A stretch of DNA of 64,000 bases from Acidimicrobiia bacterium (lineage in GTDB: Bacteria; Actinomycetota; Acidimicrobiia; Acidimicrobiales; VFJN01), in the NCBI GenBank assembly GCA_009694375.1, contig SHVB01000011.1:1-64000 (forward strand), given 5' to 3'. Shown here piece by piece: positions 8,736-17,039 of the stretch (its first letter is position 1; each line of letters opens with the position of its first letter). Position numbers and translations under genes: made by a program. The notes beneath the pieces are model-generated. The model saw only the letters and a list, made by a program, of their open reading frames with translations. It was not told where the DNA came from and did no database searches.

Positions 8736-9803
8736 CTAGGACTCACAGCCGATGCCGTCCTTGTCGCGTCCATCGAAGCGGTGAGGGTCCGGTGGGCGCA
8801 CCACGAAACGCCGGAAGGTGATGTCGCCGCAATCCAAGTCCGGGGGCGCCGGGGGGATGCACACCGTGGGGTAGGACGGATCGCACCCGCCTCCGGCGGC
8901 AGGGGGAGCGGCCATGGGCGCAGGAGCCGGAATGGGAACGGGCACCGGCAGGCTCGTCGGTGCTGCGGTGCCGGTGCCGCAGCCCCGCAGCATGTTGCGC
9001 AGCGCGCTGATTTCGGCCGCGTCGGCGGTGAGTTGCCACCGCGCCTTCACCGTGATCCAGTCGGCGGCGTACATGCACCACGCATTGCGGTTGGGCGGTT
9101 GCCACCGGGCCGGGTCGTCGGCCCCCTTGGACCGGTTGGTGGCCTGGGTCACCGCCACGAGGGCCCCGGGGTGGTCCAGGTCGTTGGCAAAGGCCTGACG
9201 ACGCTCCGACGACCACGTTGCTGCCCCTGATTGCCACGCCTCAAACAGCGGCACCATGTGGTCCACGTCCAATTCAGAGGCATCGTCGGTGGTATAGCGG
9301 TCGTAGATGGACAGCCAGTCGCCAGCGAGCACGAAGCAACCCACCGGATCGATCTGGGCCGGGGTGATCGATTCGGCCCGCAGTACCTCGCCACGGGTGT
9401 CGCAGCCGTTGCCGTCGGCGTCGATCCAGTGGTCGAACAGGCTCCGCTCGTAGCCGGTCTCCGGGCCCGCCGGAGCCACCGACAAGGTGGCCAGCAGGGT
9501 GTCGATGCTGAAGACCCCCAAGCCGAAGGTGGTGAGCCCGCCGGTGACGGCGGGGCGCACGGCGAACGCGCCAGGAATGGCCGGGCGCTCCGGTTCCACC
9601 GCCCTCGCTTCGGTGCTGGTGGTGCTCCTGATCCGCTCGTGGGTGGTGGTCGGGTTGGCCGGGCTAACGCTGGTGTTGCTGGGGTTGGCCTGCACGGTGC
9701 TGTCATTGCCGTTTGTGCTCAGCACCACTGCCGCCGCCACGAGCGCCACCACCGCCGCCACCGAACCCCAGATCGCTCGGGTGCGCGCTTGGGGGTCTGT
9801 CAT
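8736..9803 (-). CDS. Secreted or membrane-anchored HNH nuclease with excalibur domain
   Basis: 355 residues from the ATG at 9803 ('MTDPQ'); in-frame ATGs at 9809 and 9833 are alternatives. A hydrophobic segment near residues 10-30 ('IWGSVAAVVALVAAAVVLST') is a signal anchor, followed by a Ser/Thr/Pro-rich linker. The core is a DUF1524/HNH-like nuclease: 'DVDHMVPLFEAWQSGA', 'VTQATNRSKGADDPA', 'WQPPNRNAWCMYAADWI'. A Pro/Ala-rich spacer leads to a C-terminal excalibur calcium-binding motif, 'DGRDKDGIGCES'. This combination is typical of extracellular actinobacterial nucleases that act on environmental DNA or at the cell surface. Confidence 0.85.
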   Translation of the reverse strand: MTDPQARTRAIWGSVAAVVALVAAAVVLSTNGNDSTVQANPSNTSVSPANPTTTHERIRSTTSTEARAVEPERPAIPGAFAVRPAVTGGLTTFGLGVFSIDTLLATLSVAPAGPETGYERSLFDHWIDADGNGCDTRGEVLRAESITPAQIDPVGCFVLAGDWLSIYDRYTTDDASELDVDHMVPLFEAWQSGAATWSSERRQAFANDLDHPGALVAVTQATNRSKGADDPARWQPPNRNAWCMYAADWITVKARWQLTADAAEISALRNMLRGCGTGTAAPTSLPVPVPIPAPAPMAAPPAAGGGCDPSYPTVCIPPAPPDLDCGDITFRRFVVRPPDPHRFDGRDKDGIGCES

Positions 9804-9833
9804 TGCCATGCGTCCCGGCCCGGCCGGGAGCAT

Positions 9834-10287
9834 CTCGGCTCCGAGTAGCCATGAGTTGCGGCTGATCCTCGAACCGATGGCGCTCGAACGAGCCGTGGCG
9901 ACCGGCGACGCCGGTTACCGCAGGCACGGCGAGGAGGCGTGGAGCTCACGCAGGTGACCGTAACGGCTTCCGCCCCGGATCGCCGAGCAGGCGAGCGGTC
10001 ACCCGGTCGACTCGGTCCATCGCGCCCTGCCCGCGCCGCCACCCGGCGAGGAGAATGGAGCCGAGGATCGAGACCGACACCAACGCCCCGGGGCCGGGAT
10101 CGGGAGGCCCAGGGGGCCGGAGTTATGGAGCGCCTCGCCGCTGGTGAAGGCGGCGCCGGGTGGGACCTACAGGCCCTAGCCGAAGCGGCGCGCACCAGGA
10201 AAACAGCGGGTTCGCCTCAGAACTGGTGGACCGATTTATGGGGTCCGGACAGAGGGTGAGTGTGAAGCCGCAGGTCAACGTGGCGGA
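9834..10287. other. 454-bp stretch without a secure gene
   Basis: Between the secreted nuclease and the surface-protein gene I find no convincing long coding frame. The best candidate is the minus-strand small frame at 9946-10080, listed separately. A plus-strand frame of 44 codons (10125-10259) has a GGAG close before its ATG but no recognisable features. No tRNA-like fold, array or strong terminator was seen. Confidence 0.5.
9946..10080 (-). CDS. Possible 44-residue membrane peptide
   Basis: A short minus-strand frame starting at the GTG at 10080 and ending at the TGA 9946-9948. It encodes a hydrophobic stretch, 'VSVSILGSILLAGWRRG', then a charged tail, 'MDRVDRVTARLLGD'. The frame is open upstream for about ten more codons rich in Pro and Gly ('PPDPGPGAL'), giving a Pro-Gly, hydrophobic, Trp-Arg-Arg layout. 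It could be a small single-span protein or the relic of a larger surface protein. Without homologues it remains a weak call; chance open frames are common at this GC content. Confidence 0.2.
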   Translation of the reverse strand: MSVSILGSILLAGWRRGQGAMDRVDRVTARLLGDPGRKPLRSPA

Positions 10288-11073
10288 TCAACCGGCCGGC
10301 GTTCGTCGTCGGCGGAACCACACGACGGCGATCGCAACGGCCACGGCACCAACCATGACGGCTACTGCTCCGGGAATGAACGGTGAAACGCCTTCGTCGG
10401 CTTTATCGGCGGAACTGCTACGCGGCGGGCCTGGCTCGGAACGGGCGGCCGCGCTCACCGGCGTCGTGGGGGGTGGAGTTGAGTACCACGCCGCCAGTCC
10501 TCCGACCGGAACCGGCTCGGCGTCAGCGACGGTGCCGGCCACCTCGTCGGTTCCGATTGCGAGCGTGAACCGTGCGGGCGCGCCGCCGGTCACGAGATAG
10601 CGATAGATACCTGTGGTCGGTGCGATCTCGCGTACTGACGCGATGCGGAAGTAGCTGGTCTTCGAGAACGGTTCGTCGAAGCGCTCCCGGAGCGAGGATG
10701 GGATCCGCCGTTTGGTGCCGTCCGGCAGGATCAGGGTCAACGTAGGTAGCTCGGTGGCCTTGAGCGATGTCTCGGGTTCGAGCGCGGGGATCAACAATTC
10801 CGCAACGAGCGGGTCGCCACTAGTGAGGTTGGCTCGTAGCCCGCGGGTCGCCTGGGGCCGGTCGAGCGTGGAGTAGACAGCGAATGAGACCTTGCCGTTC
10901 TCGAGGATTGGCCCATGGGCGGGATCGGCATCCTGGTCAGTGAGAAAGACTGGTTGGTGGGCAAATGCTGGTGTGGCCAGAAGGAGCAGGCCAACGAGGG
11001 TCATGAATAGCCATGCTGCGGGCGCGCCCCGACGTCGCTGCCCGCCCCGTGCCGGGGCTGATCGCCTAGCCAT
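10288..11073 (-). CDS. Signal-peptide, C-terminally anchored surface protein
   Basis: 261 residues from the ATG at 11073, chosen because it places a standard signal peptide at the N-terminus: basic 'MARRSAPARGGQRRRG', hydrophobic 'WLFMTLVGLLLLA', cleavage near 'TPAFA-HQPVF'. The exported domain (~residues 45-205) is beta-rich with 'LPTLTLILPDGTKRRIPSSL'. A Pro/Ser linker leads to a C-terminal membrane helix, 'PGAVAVMVGAVAVAIAVVWF', and the arginine stop-transfer 'RRRR'. The topology is type I: outside domain, single anchor, short cytoplasmic tail. The His directly after the cleavage site recalls copper-binding CopC-like or YcnI-like proteins, but the rest does not confirm this. Function unknown. 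Confidence 0.7.
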   Translation of the reverse strand: MARRSAPARGGQRRRGAPAAWLFMTLVGLLLLATPAFAHQPVFLTDQDADPAHGPILENGKVSFAVYSTLDRPQATRGLRANLTSGDPLVAELLIPALEPETSLKATELPTLTLILPDGTKRRIPSSLRERFDEPFSKTSYFRIASVREIAPTTGIYRYLVTGGAPARFTLAIGTDEVAGTVADAEPVPVGGLAAWYSTPPPTTPVSAAARSEPGPPRSSSADKADEGVSPFIPGAVAVMVGAVAVAIAVVWFRRRRTPAG

Positions 11074-11174
11074 GAGGGGCAAGACCGATGAGGCGCGAGG
11101 GGCCAATCCATGTTTCCACGTTTGTTTTCTACACTGCTGAGAGCTTTCCGCCTGGGCCCGGGCGGTCGGAACCT

Positions 11175-12968
11175 CTAACGGAACTCGAGGCCCTCGAAGG
11201 TACCGGTGGTGCGCCATTGCTCGAGATACTCGAAGTAGGCGCTGGCCCCCAGGGGGTAGCCCACTAACAGTTGGGCGTCTTGCGCCCGCGGCTGCCCCTC
11301 GTTGTTGTAATAGCCCGGGGTGCAGTCGGGGGAACCAAGGATGCCGAAGCCCCCCGGGCCCGAAAGGAGGAGTTCAATCCAGCTGTCCTCGGCCGCCTGG
11401 GTTACCTCCACCTCGTCATGGCCCCCCGCCAGAGCCTGAGCCACGATCAGGGCGATGGTCTGGCCCGCCTCGGTGAGGTTGTGGGGCACGTTCGAGATCA
11501 GGTTGGCTCCCTGCGTGGGCTGCACGAAAAAGGCGTTGGGAAAGCCATGCACATGGGTTCCGTGCATCGTGCGCATGCCATCGGCCCAATAGTCCGAGAG
11601 CCGGAGGCCATCGCGACCGATGATGTCGTAGCCGGCCCGACGGGTGTGGTCGCGACCCACCTCGAAACCCGAGGCGTAAATGATGCAGTCCACCGGATAT
11701 TCCACCCCGCTCACCACCACGCCGCCGGCGGTGATGCGCTCCACACCCTGGCCGTCGGTGTCGAGCAGGTGGGTGCCGGGCTCGTTGAAGGCGGCGAGAT
11801 AGTCGTCGTGAAAGCACGGCCGCTTGCACAATTGTCCGTACCAGGCCTTCAGCTGCTGGGCGGTTTCCGGATCCTGCACGATCTCGTCCACCCGGTTGCG
11901 AATTTCGCTCATCTTCTCGAAGTCGGAGTCTTCGTAGGCCGCCAGCATTCCCTCGGGGGTGAACTCCTCGGCGGGAAGGCTCATCATCTTGCTGCGCACG
12001 CGGCGGGCGAGGTCGGTCCATCCGTCCATCACGAGGTCCTCCTCCACCATGCCGCCGGTCTGGTTGGCGGTGAAGTTGTGGAGCCAACGGTCTTGCCATC
12101 CAGGGGTGTTGATGGTGGCGAACCATGCCGGATCGATCGGGTGGTTGGCCCTTACATCCACCGACGATGGCGTGCGCTGGACCACCCGCAGCTCCCGGCA
12201 CGCCTTGGCCAGGTGGGGGACACACTGCACGGAGGTGGCGCCGGTGCCGATGATCGCCACTCGCTGGTCGGCCAAGTTGGTCATCAGGGAACCGGAAGGA
12301 TCGCCGCCGGTGTAGTCGTAGTCCCACCGGCTGGTATGGAACGAGTGGCCCTCGAAGTCTTCGATGCCGGGGATGCCGGGCAGTTTGGGAACGTGCAGCG
12401 GGCCAGTGCCCATACCGAGGAACTGGGCGGTGAAGTCGTCGTCGCGATTGGTGCGGATGATCCACACGGAACGCTCGCCATCCCACTCCACGTGGGTGAC
12501 CTCGGTATGGAAGAGCGAGTTGCCGTAGAGGTTGAACTGGGTGCCGATCCGCTGGCAGTGCTCGAGGATCTCCGGGCCGTGGGCGTACTTCTCGGTGGGC
12601 ATGTGCCCGGTGGCCTCAAGAAGGGGCAGGTAGACGAAACTGGCCGTGTCGCACTGCGCTCCGGGGTAACGATTCCAGTACCACGTGCCGCCGAAGTCGC
12701 CGCCTTTCTCGATGATGCGCACGTCCCCGACGCCCGCTTCGGTGAGCCGCGCCCCCGTCACCAAGCCGGCGAAGCCTCCACCGATGAAGGCCACGGTTAC
12801 GTGGTCCGTGCGGGGGGCTCGCGGCACCAATGGCATGTACGGGTCCTGGGCGTAGTGGGCCAGTTGGCCCTTCAGTTCCAGATACTGATCGTTACCATCG
12901 GGGCGACGGCGCTTGTCTCGCTCCAGGGCGTACTTCTGCCTGAGGGCTTCCTTCTCCAGCGCAGCCAT
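11175..12968 (-). CDS. Baeyer-Villiger-type flavin monooxygenase
   Basis: 597 residues from the ATG at 12968; the open frame extends further upstream but crosses the divergent helicase gene. An N-terminal extension of ~55 residues precedes the FAD Rossmann motif 'VAFIGGGFAGLVTG' and 'GGDFGGTWYWNRYPG'. The BVMO fingerprint FxGxxxHxxxW appears as 'FEGHSFHTSRWD' (residues ~205-216), followed by the NADPH-binding 'VAIIGTGATSVQ'. These enzymes insert oxygen into ketones using FAD and NADPH; the ketone here is unknown. It is divergent from the RecQ-like gene (100 bp between starts). A second BVMO lies at 17834-19438, from a clearly different subfamily. Confidence 0.88.
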   Translation of the reverse strand: MAALEKEALRQKYALERDKRRRPDGNDQYLELKGQLAHYAQDPYMPLVPRAPRTDHVTVAFIGGGFAGLVTGARLTEAGVGDVRIIEKGGDFGGTWYWNRYPGAQCDTASFVYLPLLEATGHMPTEKYAHGPEILEHCQRIGTQFNLYGNSLFHTEVTHVEWDGERSVWIIRTNRDDDFTAQFLGMGTGPLHVPKLPGIPGIEDFEGHSFHTSRWDYDYTGGDPSGSLMTNLADQRVAIIGTGATSVQCVPHLAKACRELRVVQRTPSSVDVRANHPIDPAWFATINTPGWQDRWLHNFTANQTGGMVEEDLVMDGWTDLARRVRSKMMSLPAEEFTPEGMLAAYEDSDFEKMSEIRNRVDEIVQDPETAQQLKAWYGQLCKRPCFHDDYLAAFNEPGTHLLDTDGQGVERITAGGVVVSGVEYPVDCIIYASGFEVGRDHTRRAGYDIIGRDGLRLSDYWADGMRTMHGTHVHGFPNAFFVQPTQGANLISNVPHNLTEAGQTIALIVAQALAGGHDEVEVTQAAEDSWIELLLSGPGGFGILGSPDCTPGYYNNEGQPRAQDAQLLVGYPLGASAYFEYLEQWRTTGTFEGLEFR

Positions 12969-13068
12969 AGGGGGAGTCAAGACGGTTTTTAGCCGGACAG
13001 TCAAGAAGCCAGTGGCCGTGGTGCGACGGCCCAGGGAGACGGTAAAGCCGTTATCTAGGCTAGGGGCC

Positions 13069-15126
13069 GTGACCGTGGCCGCTCCCGCCCTGGCTTTGCT
13101 GCAGCAACTCACGGGCAACCCCGATGCCACCTTCCGCGATGGGCAACTGGAGGCGATCACGCGCCTGGTGGAGGCGCATGGCCGCACCCTGGTGGTGCAG
13201 CGCACCGGATGGGGTAAGAGCGCGGTGTACTTCATCGCCACGCGGTTGTTGCGTGATGCCGGGGCCGGGCCCACGGTGCTCGTATCCCCGTTGCTGGCCC
13301 TCATGCGCAACCAGTTAGCGGCGGCTGAACGCGCCGGGGTGACCGCCGTCACGATCAACAGTTCTAACCAGGACGATTGGCCGGCCATCGAAGACCAGAT
13401 CCGCACCGGGGTGATTGACCTCGTTCTCATCTCTCCGGAGCGGTTACAGAACGAGCGTTTCCGTGACGACGTCCTCCCACAACTCATCGCCGAACTTGGC
13501 CTGTTGGTGGTCGACGAGGCCCACTGCATCAGCGATTGGGGTCACGACTTCCGGCCCGACTACCGCCGCATTGCGCAGGTGCTCGCCGCTCTGCCGGCCG
13601 AGGTTCCTGTGCTGTGCACCACCGCCACCGCCAATGACCGGGTGATCGCCGACGTCGTGGCTCAACTCGGTGATTCTCTCGACGTACAGCGTGGCCCCCT
13701 CGATCGCGAGTCGCTCCGGCTGGCGGTGGTGGATCTTCCCGCCCCCGCTGATCGTCTGGCGTGGCTGGCCACCGTGGTCCCCGATCTCCCCGGCTCGGGG
13801 ATCATCTATTGCCTCACCATCAACGACACCCGGCGGGTGGCTGAGTGGCTCCGGGCCCAGGGAATAGATGGGCGGGCCTACAGCGGAAGCGACGATCCCG
13901 CCGTGCGCGTTGGCCTCGAAGATGCTCTCCTGCGCAACGAAGTGAAGGCGTTGGTGGCCACTTCGGCATTGGGTATGGGGTTCGACAAGCCGGACTTGGG
14001 CTTCGTGATCCATTACCAGTCGCCCGGTTCGCCGATCGCCTATTACCAGCAGGTGGGCCGGGCCGGTCGCGCCCTCGACGAGGCCTTTGGCGTGCTGTTA
14101 CGCGGGCGCGAAGACCGAGACATCCACGATCACTTCATCGTTACTGCCTTCCCGGATCAGGCGCAGACGGAGGCAGTGATGGAGCAGTTGTCTTCGGCCT
14201 CTGGCTCGCGCTCGATCGCTGAAATTGAAGCGGCCGTGAACCTGCCGCGCGGCCGGCTCACCCTGTTGCTCAAAGTGCTGGAGGTAGACGGCGCGGTGGC
14301 CCGCGCCGGTGGTCGCTGGCGGCGCACCGCTGAGCCCTGGGCCTACGACGGCGACCGAGTGAGGCGCGTCACAGCCCACCGCCGCCAGGAGCAGGCCGCC
14401 ATGGCGTCCTACGCGGCGTCCTGGTCATGTCGGATGGTGCAGTTGCGTCAACAACTCGACGACCCGGCTGCGACGCCCTGTGGCCGGTGCGATGTGTGCG
14501 CAGGGACGGGGTGGGATGTGGAGTTACCGGTGGCCCTGGTGGCCGCTGCCATTACGCACCTTCGTCGCGGTGATCAGGTGCTCGAGCCCCGAGCCCGCTG
14601 GGCCGGTGGCGCGCCCGGCCTGCCGTCGGGAAACATTGCTGCTGCCGAACGCCTCTTACCGGGGCGAATACTCGCTTCAGAAGGCGACGGGGGATGGGGA
14701 ACGGTGGTGCGCGAGGCGCGCGCCAGCGGCGTGGCCCCGATCGAACTGCTGCAGGCGGCCGAGGAACTCATCCGGCGCTGGCGGCCCGATCCGTGGCCGG
14801 AATGGATCGCCTTCGTACCGTCTTTCTCCCGCACCATGTCGGCTGATCTTGCTACCGCGCTGGCGGTAGTGCTCGACCTGCGGGTGCACCCGGTCCTGCG
14901 GCGGGTGGGGCCCCGGCCCCCCCAGAGCAGCATGGCCAACAGCAGCCAGCAACTCGCCAACGTGCACGATGCCTTGGTGGTCATCGGCGATGTGCCCTCG
15001 GGCCCGGTGTTGCTCGTCGACGACCTAGTGGACTCCCGCTGGACGATGACCATGGGGGGTGCGCTGCTTCGGCGGGCCGGCGCCGGCGTGGTGCATCCCT
15101 TCGCCCTCGCCCAGTGGAGAACCTGA
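13069..15126 (+). CDS. recQ: RecQ-like DNA helicase with C-terminal PRTase-like domain
   Basis: 685 residues from the GTG at 13069; the GTG at 13075 is equally possible and better spaced from AGGGG. Walker A is 'VQRTGWGKSAVYF' (~residue 46). The DEAH box is 'VVDEAHCISDWGHDFRPDY' with the RecQ aromatic-loop region. Helicase domain 2 shows 'TSALGMGFDKPDLGFVIHY' and 'YYQQVGRAGRALDEAFGV'. A cysteine cluster, 'CGRCDVCAGTGW', marks the RecQ zinc subdomain. The last ~110 residues are not HRDC: 'GPVLLVDDLVDSRWTMTMGG' is the PRPP-binding signature of type I phosphoribosyltransferases (ComF-like). It is a 3'-5' DNA helicase with an extra module whose activity is unknown. Confidence 0.88.
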   Translation: MTVAAPALALLQQLTGNPDATFRDGQLEAITRLVEAHGRTLVVQRTGWGKSAVYFIATRLLRDAGAGPTVLVSPLLALMRNQLAAAERAGVTAVTINSSNQDDWPAIEDQIRTGVIDLVLISPERLQNERFRDDVLPQLIAELGLLVVDEAHCISDWGHDFRPDYRRIAQVLAALPAEVPVLCTTATANDRVIADVVAQLGDSLDVQRGPLDRESLRLAVVDLPAPADRLAWLATVVPDLPGSGIIYCLTINDTRRVAEWLRAQGIDGRAYSGSDDPAVRVGLEDALLRNEVKALVATSALGMGFDKPDLGFVIHYQSPGSPIAYYQQVGRAGRALDEAFGVLLRGREDRDIHDHFIVTAFPDQAQTEAVMEQLSSASGSRSIAEIEAAVNLPRGRLTLLLKVLEVDGAVARAGGRWRRTAEPWAYDGDRVRRVTAHRRQEQAAMASYAASWSCRMVQLRQQLDDPAATPCGRCDVCAGTGWDVELPVALVAAAITHLRRGDQVLEPRARWAGGAPGLPSGNIAAAERLLPGRILASEGDGGWGTVVREARASGVAPIELLQAAEELIRRWRPDPWPEWIAFVPSFSRTMSADLATALAVVLDLRVHPVLRRVGPRPPQSSMANSSQQLANVHDALVVIGDVPSGPVLLVDDLVDSRWTMTMGGALLRRAGAGVVHPFALAQWRT

Positions 15127-15166
15127 CCAAACCCCCCGGCATGGTCGCAGCGGCCATACTGCGTCC

Positions 15167-15559
15167 ATGGCCGAGCGCAACGTACTGGGAGGGGAACTGG
15201 AGCCTTGCGGTACCGATCCTCTCACCGGCTTCTACCGGGATGGCTGTTGCAGTACCGGCCCCGACGACCACGGCAGCCACACGATCTGTGCGGTGGTGAG
15301 CGCAGAGTTCCTCGAACACCAGCGCCGTATCGGCAACGACTTGGCCACGCCGATGCCCCAGTACCGGTTTCCGGGCCTGGTACCCGGTGACCGGTGGTGT
15401 GTGACCGCCGCCAACTGGTTGCAGGCCCACCATGACGGTTGCGCGGCGGCGGTGGTGTTGGCGTGCACCCATGAACGGGCCTTGGAGGTGGTGCCGCTGG
15501 AGGCGCTTCGAGTCCACGCCGTGGATGTGCCGTTGGATCCCCGCGATCTCCAGGGCTGA
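15167..15559 (+). CDS. DUF2237 family protein
   Basis: 130 residues from the ATG at 15167. It begins 'ERNVLGGELEPCGTDPLTGF' and continues 'GSHTICAVVSAEFLEHQR' and 'PGDRWCVTAANWLQAH', the conserved blocks of DUF2237, a small family of unknown function with several invariant Cys, His and Trp residues. It follows the RecQ-like gene after 40 bp on the same strand and may be co-transcribed. No catalytic assignment can be made. Confidence 0.88.
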   Translation: MAERNVLGGELEPCGTDPLTGFYRDGCCSTGPDDHGSHTICAVVSAEFLEHQRRIGNDLATPMPQYRFPGLVPGDRWCVTAANWLQAHHDGCAAAVVLACTHERALEVVPLEALRVHAVDVPLDPRDLQG

Positions 15560-15575
15560 TCACCGAGACCGAGGG

Positions 15576-15869
15576 TTACGGTTCGGTCACCGACCAGCCC
15601 CGACGGCGGAGTTCGTCGGCGAGAAGATCGGTGGGCATGCCCCGCAGTGACTGCACCCGTTCTGCTTCGCGGCGATCGCGGGCGGAACGCTGCTCCAGCG
15701 ACGGATCCGCCCCGATCGGGGTTTCGCGGAGGGGGTCGGCCTGCAGGAGTTGGTCGATCAACAAGGACGCCTCGTCACGGGTGAACTGGCCGCCCGCTTG
15801 GCGCCGGGTGAGGCCGAGCGGCCCGCGGGATCGCGTAGATGTGACGAAGGGGTCAGACCCCTTCGTCAC
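15576..15869 (-). CDS. Small hypothetical protein, start inside a palindrome
   Basis: Up to 97 residues: hydrophilic and helical, with many Arg and Asp/Glu. The conserved-looking core is 'LTRRQAGGQFTRDEASLLID' followed by 'LRGMPTDLLADELRRRGW'. The only canonical start that I find upstream of this core is a GTG at 15869, inside the inverted repeat at 15838-15872, so the first ~12 residues would be repeat-encoded. Either the repeat inserted into the 5' end of an older gene and now supplies its start, or the true start is a non-canonical codon. No function recognised. It is followed by the DUF2237 gene on the opposite strand. Confidence 0.5.
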   Translation of the reverse strand: MTKGSDPFVTSTRSRGPLGLTRRQAGGQFTRDEASLLIDQLLQADPLRETPIGADPSLEQRSARDRREAERVQSLRGMPTDLLADELRRRGWSVTEP

Positions 15870-15872
15870 ATC
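15838..15872. repeat. REP-like perfect 17-bp inverted repeat
   Basis: Left arm GATGTGACGAAGGGGTC, a single A, then its exact reverse complement. The core GGGGTC-A-GACCCC flanked by GTGACGAA/TTCGTCAC resembles the REP-type palindromes that in other bacteria accompany RAYT (IS200-like) transposases; that comparison is from memory. Transcribed in either direction it would form a very stable hairpin, so it could also act as a bidirectional transcription stop between the cupin-lipoprotein gene and the small gene at 15576. Only one copy was noticed in this window. Confidence 0.75.
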
Positions 15873-15887
15873 TGGTGCTCCGGCGCC

Positions 15888-16382
15888 CTACTGGTCGAAG
15901 CCGGGTTCGTCGATTGTCCAGACCGGATCGCCGGTCGGAAGGGTGAAGATGTCATGCATCACAGCCGTCTGCGTGCCTGAGTTGACCCCGGACATCAGGC
16001 GGTCGGGCGGCATGAAGTAGCAGGTGCCAGCGGTTGCCATGGCGGGCTCGGCGCCTTCGAGGTAGAGCGTCATCTCACCCGACACGAGGCAGGTGGCACC
16101 TCCGAAAACGTGCGTGTGGATCGGGGAGCGCGTGCCGGCCTTGCGGATCGTCTCGACGATCACCGTCTCCATGCCCGGCGCGGAAGGCTCGCGTGACAGC
16201 TCTCTCGACTTGAACGCCATGGTCGCCTGATTCGGCAGTGCCTCGCCGTTGATGGTCGTGGCCATTTGCATCGACCGGCGCTCGATCGTGGTCCGGGGTC
16301 TCTCCGCGCTGCCGCAGGCCACGATCAGAGTCGCAGCACCAGCGAGGACAATGGCGAGCAGGGGGGTGAGGGCGCGCATCAT
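15888..16382 (-). CDS. Cupin-domain lipoprotein
   Basis: 164 residues. The N-terminus is a lipoprotein signal: hydrophobic 'LTPLLAIVLAGAATLIVAC' with the lipobox Cys at residue 23, so the mature protein should be anchored to the outer face of the membrane. The body is a cupin: 'GTRSPIHTHVFGGATCLVSG' carries an HTH metal site and 'GTCYFMPPDRLMSGVNSG' the second cupin motif. Two adjacent ATGs (16382, 16379) can serve as start. Extracytoplasmic cupins of this sort are poorly characterised; the ligand is unknown. Confidence 0.8.
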   Translation of the reverse strand: MMRALTPLLAIVLAGAATLIVACGSAERPRTTIERRSMQMATTINGEALPNQATMAFKSRELSREPSAPGMETVIVETIRKAGTRSPIHTHVFGGATCLVSGEMTLYLEGAEPAMATAGTCYFMPPDRLMSGVNSGTQTAVMHDIFTLPTGDPVWTIDEPGFDQ

Positions 16383-16439
16383 GCGGGTCGCCTGGCCACG
16401 AGCAGGAGGTCCTCTCCCGCCGATGCTCCGGCGTGAGGA

Positions 16440-16877
16440 CTAGGGGGCGTCGACGTCCACGTCGACGGGCGGTTGGACGTCGCGGGTTTTACGGGTCGTG
16501 GTTTGCCAGCGGTAGCCATCCCACCATTTGGTCCCGTCACTCGAGGGTCGCTGGCGGGTGGCGGCGGCCACGGTGGCGGTGTGTTCACGCTCTTCGCGCT
16601 GGCGGCTGCGGTCGCTGGCGCCGGCGCTCACCGCGATGAGCAAGCCGACGGTGATCAGCGGTGCACTCAGGCCCAACCCCTTGGCTAAGCCCACCAGGGC
16701 CAATCGTCGGCACTCGAGCTGGTCGCTGCCGTCAGGTAAACCGTCGAGACTCTGCCAGGCCACCACGACATTGGGATCATTTCCGCAAGTGGATGCCGGC
16801 TGAGGGCTCGACAGCACCGCAAACCACACGAGCACGGCGATGCCGACCAAGGTGATAGCGATTCCGATCTTGCGCAC
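16440..16877 (-). CDS. Two-span membrane protein with WWDGYRW tail motif
   Basis: 145 residues. The first hydrophobic segment is at residues 4-22 ('IGIAITLVGIAVLVWFAVL') and the second near 66-86 ('GLGLSAPLITVGLLIAVSAG'), with a short loop containing Cys pairs. The cytoplasmic C-terminus is charged and contains 'DGTKWWDGYRWQ', reminiscent of the Trp-rich DUF2510 motif found next to actinobacterial membrane segments, usually written as WYPDPSG...RYWDG. It ends in a Val-Asp run. Function unknown. Confidence 0.65.
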   Translation of the reverse strand: MRKIGIAITLVGIAVLVWFAVLSSPQPASTCGNDPNVVVAWQSLDGLPDGSDQLECRRLALVGLAKGLGLSAPLITVGLLIAVSAGASDRSRQREEREHTATVAAATRQRPSSDGTKWWDGYRWQTTTRKTRDVQPPVDVDVDAP

Positions 16878-17039
16878 CCGGCGAGGCTAATGGCCGATCG
16901 TCGGCCGCGCCTGCTCAATGGCCTCGCCGGCGGAAGAGTTGGTGGGGCCCGGGGCCGCCCGGCGGCGAGGGACCCGCCGAACCCCAGTTTTTTAGGGATT
17001 TTCCGTGGGATTGCCCTCATTCATCCCTATCGTTCAGAG

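Noticed and set aside
10125-10259. 44-codon plus-strand frame with GGAG near its ATG
   Set aside because: The spacing of GGAG to the ATG is too short, and there is no homology or structural signal.
11271-12992. 573-codon open frame antisense to the Baeyer-Villiger-type gene
   Set aside because: It mirrors a clear flavoprotein, is rich in His/Gly/Val from reversed codons and shows no domain. Long antisense frames are expected at this GC content.
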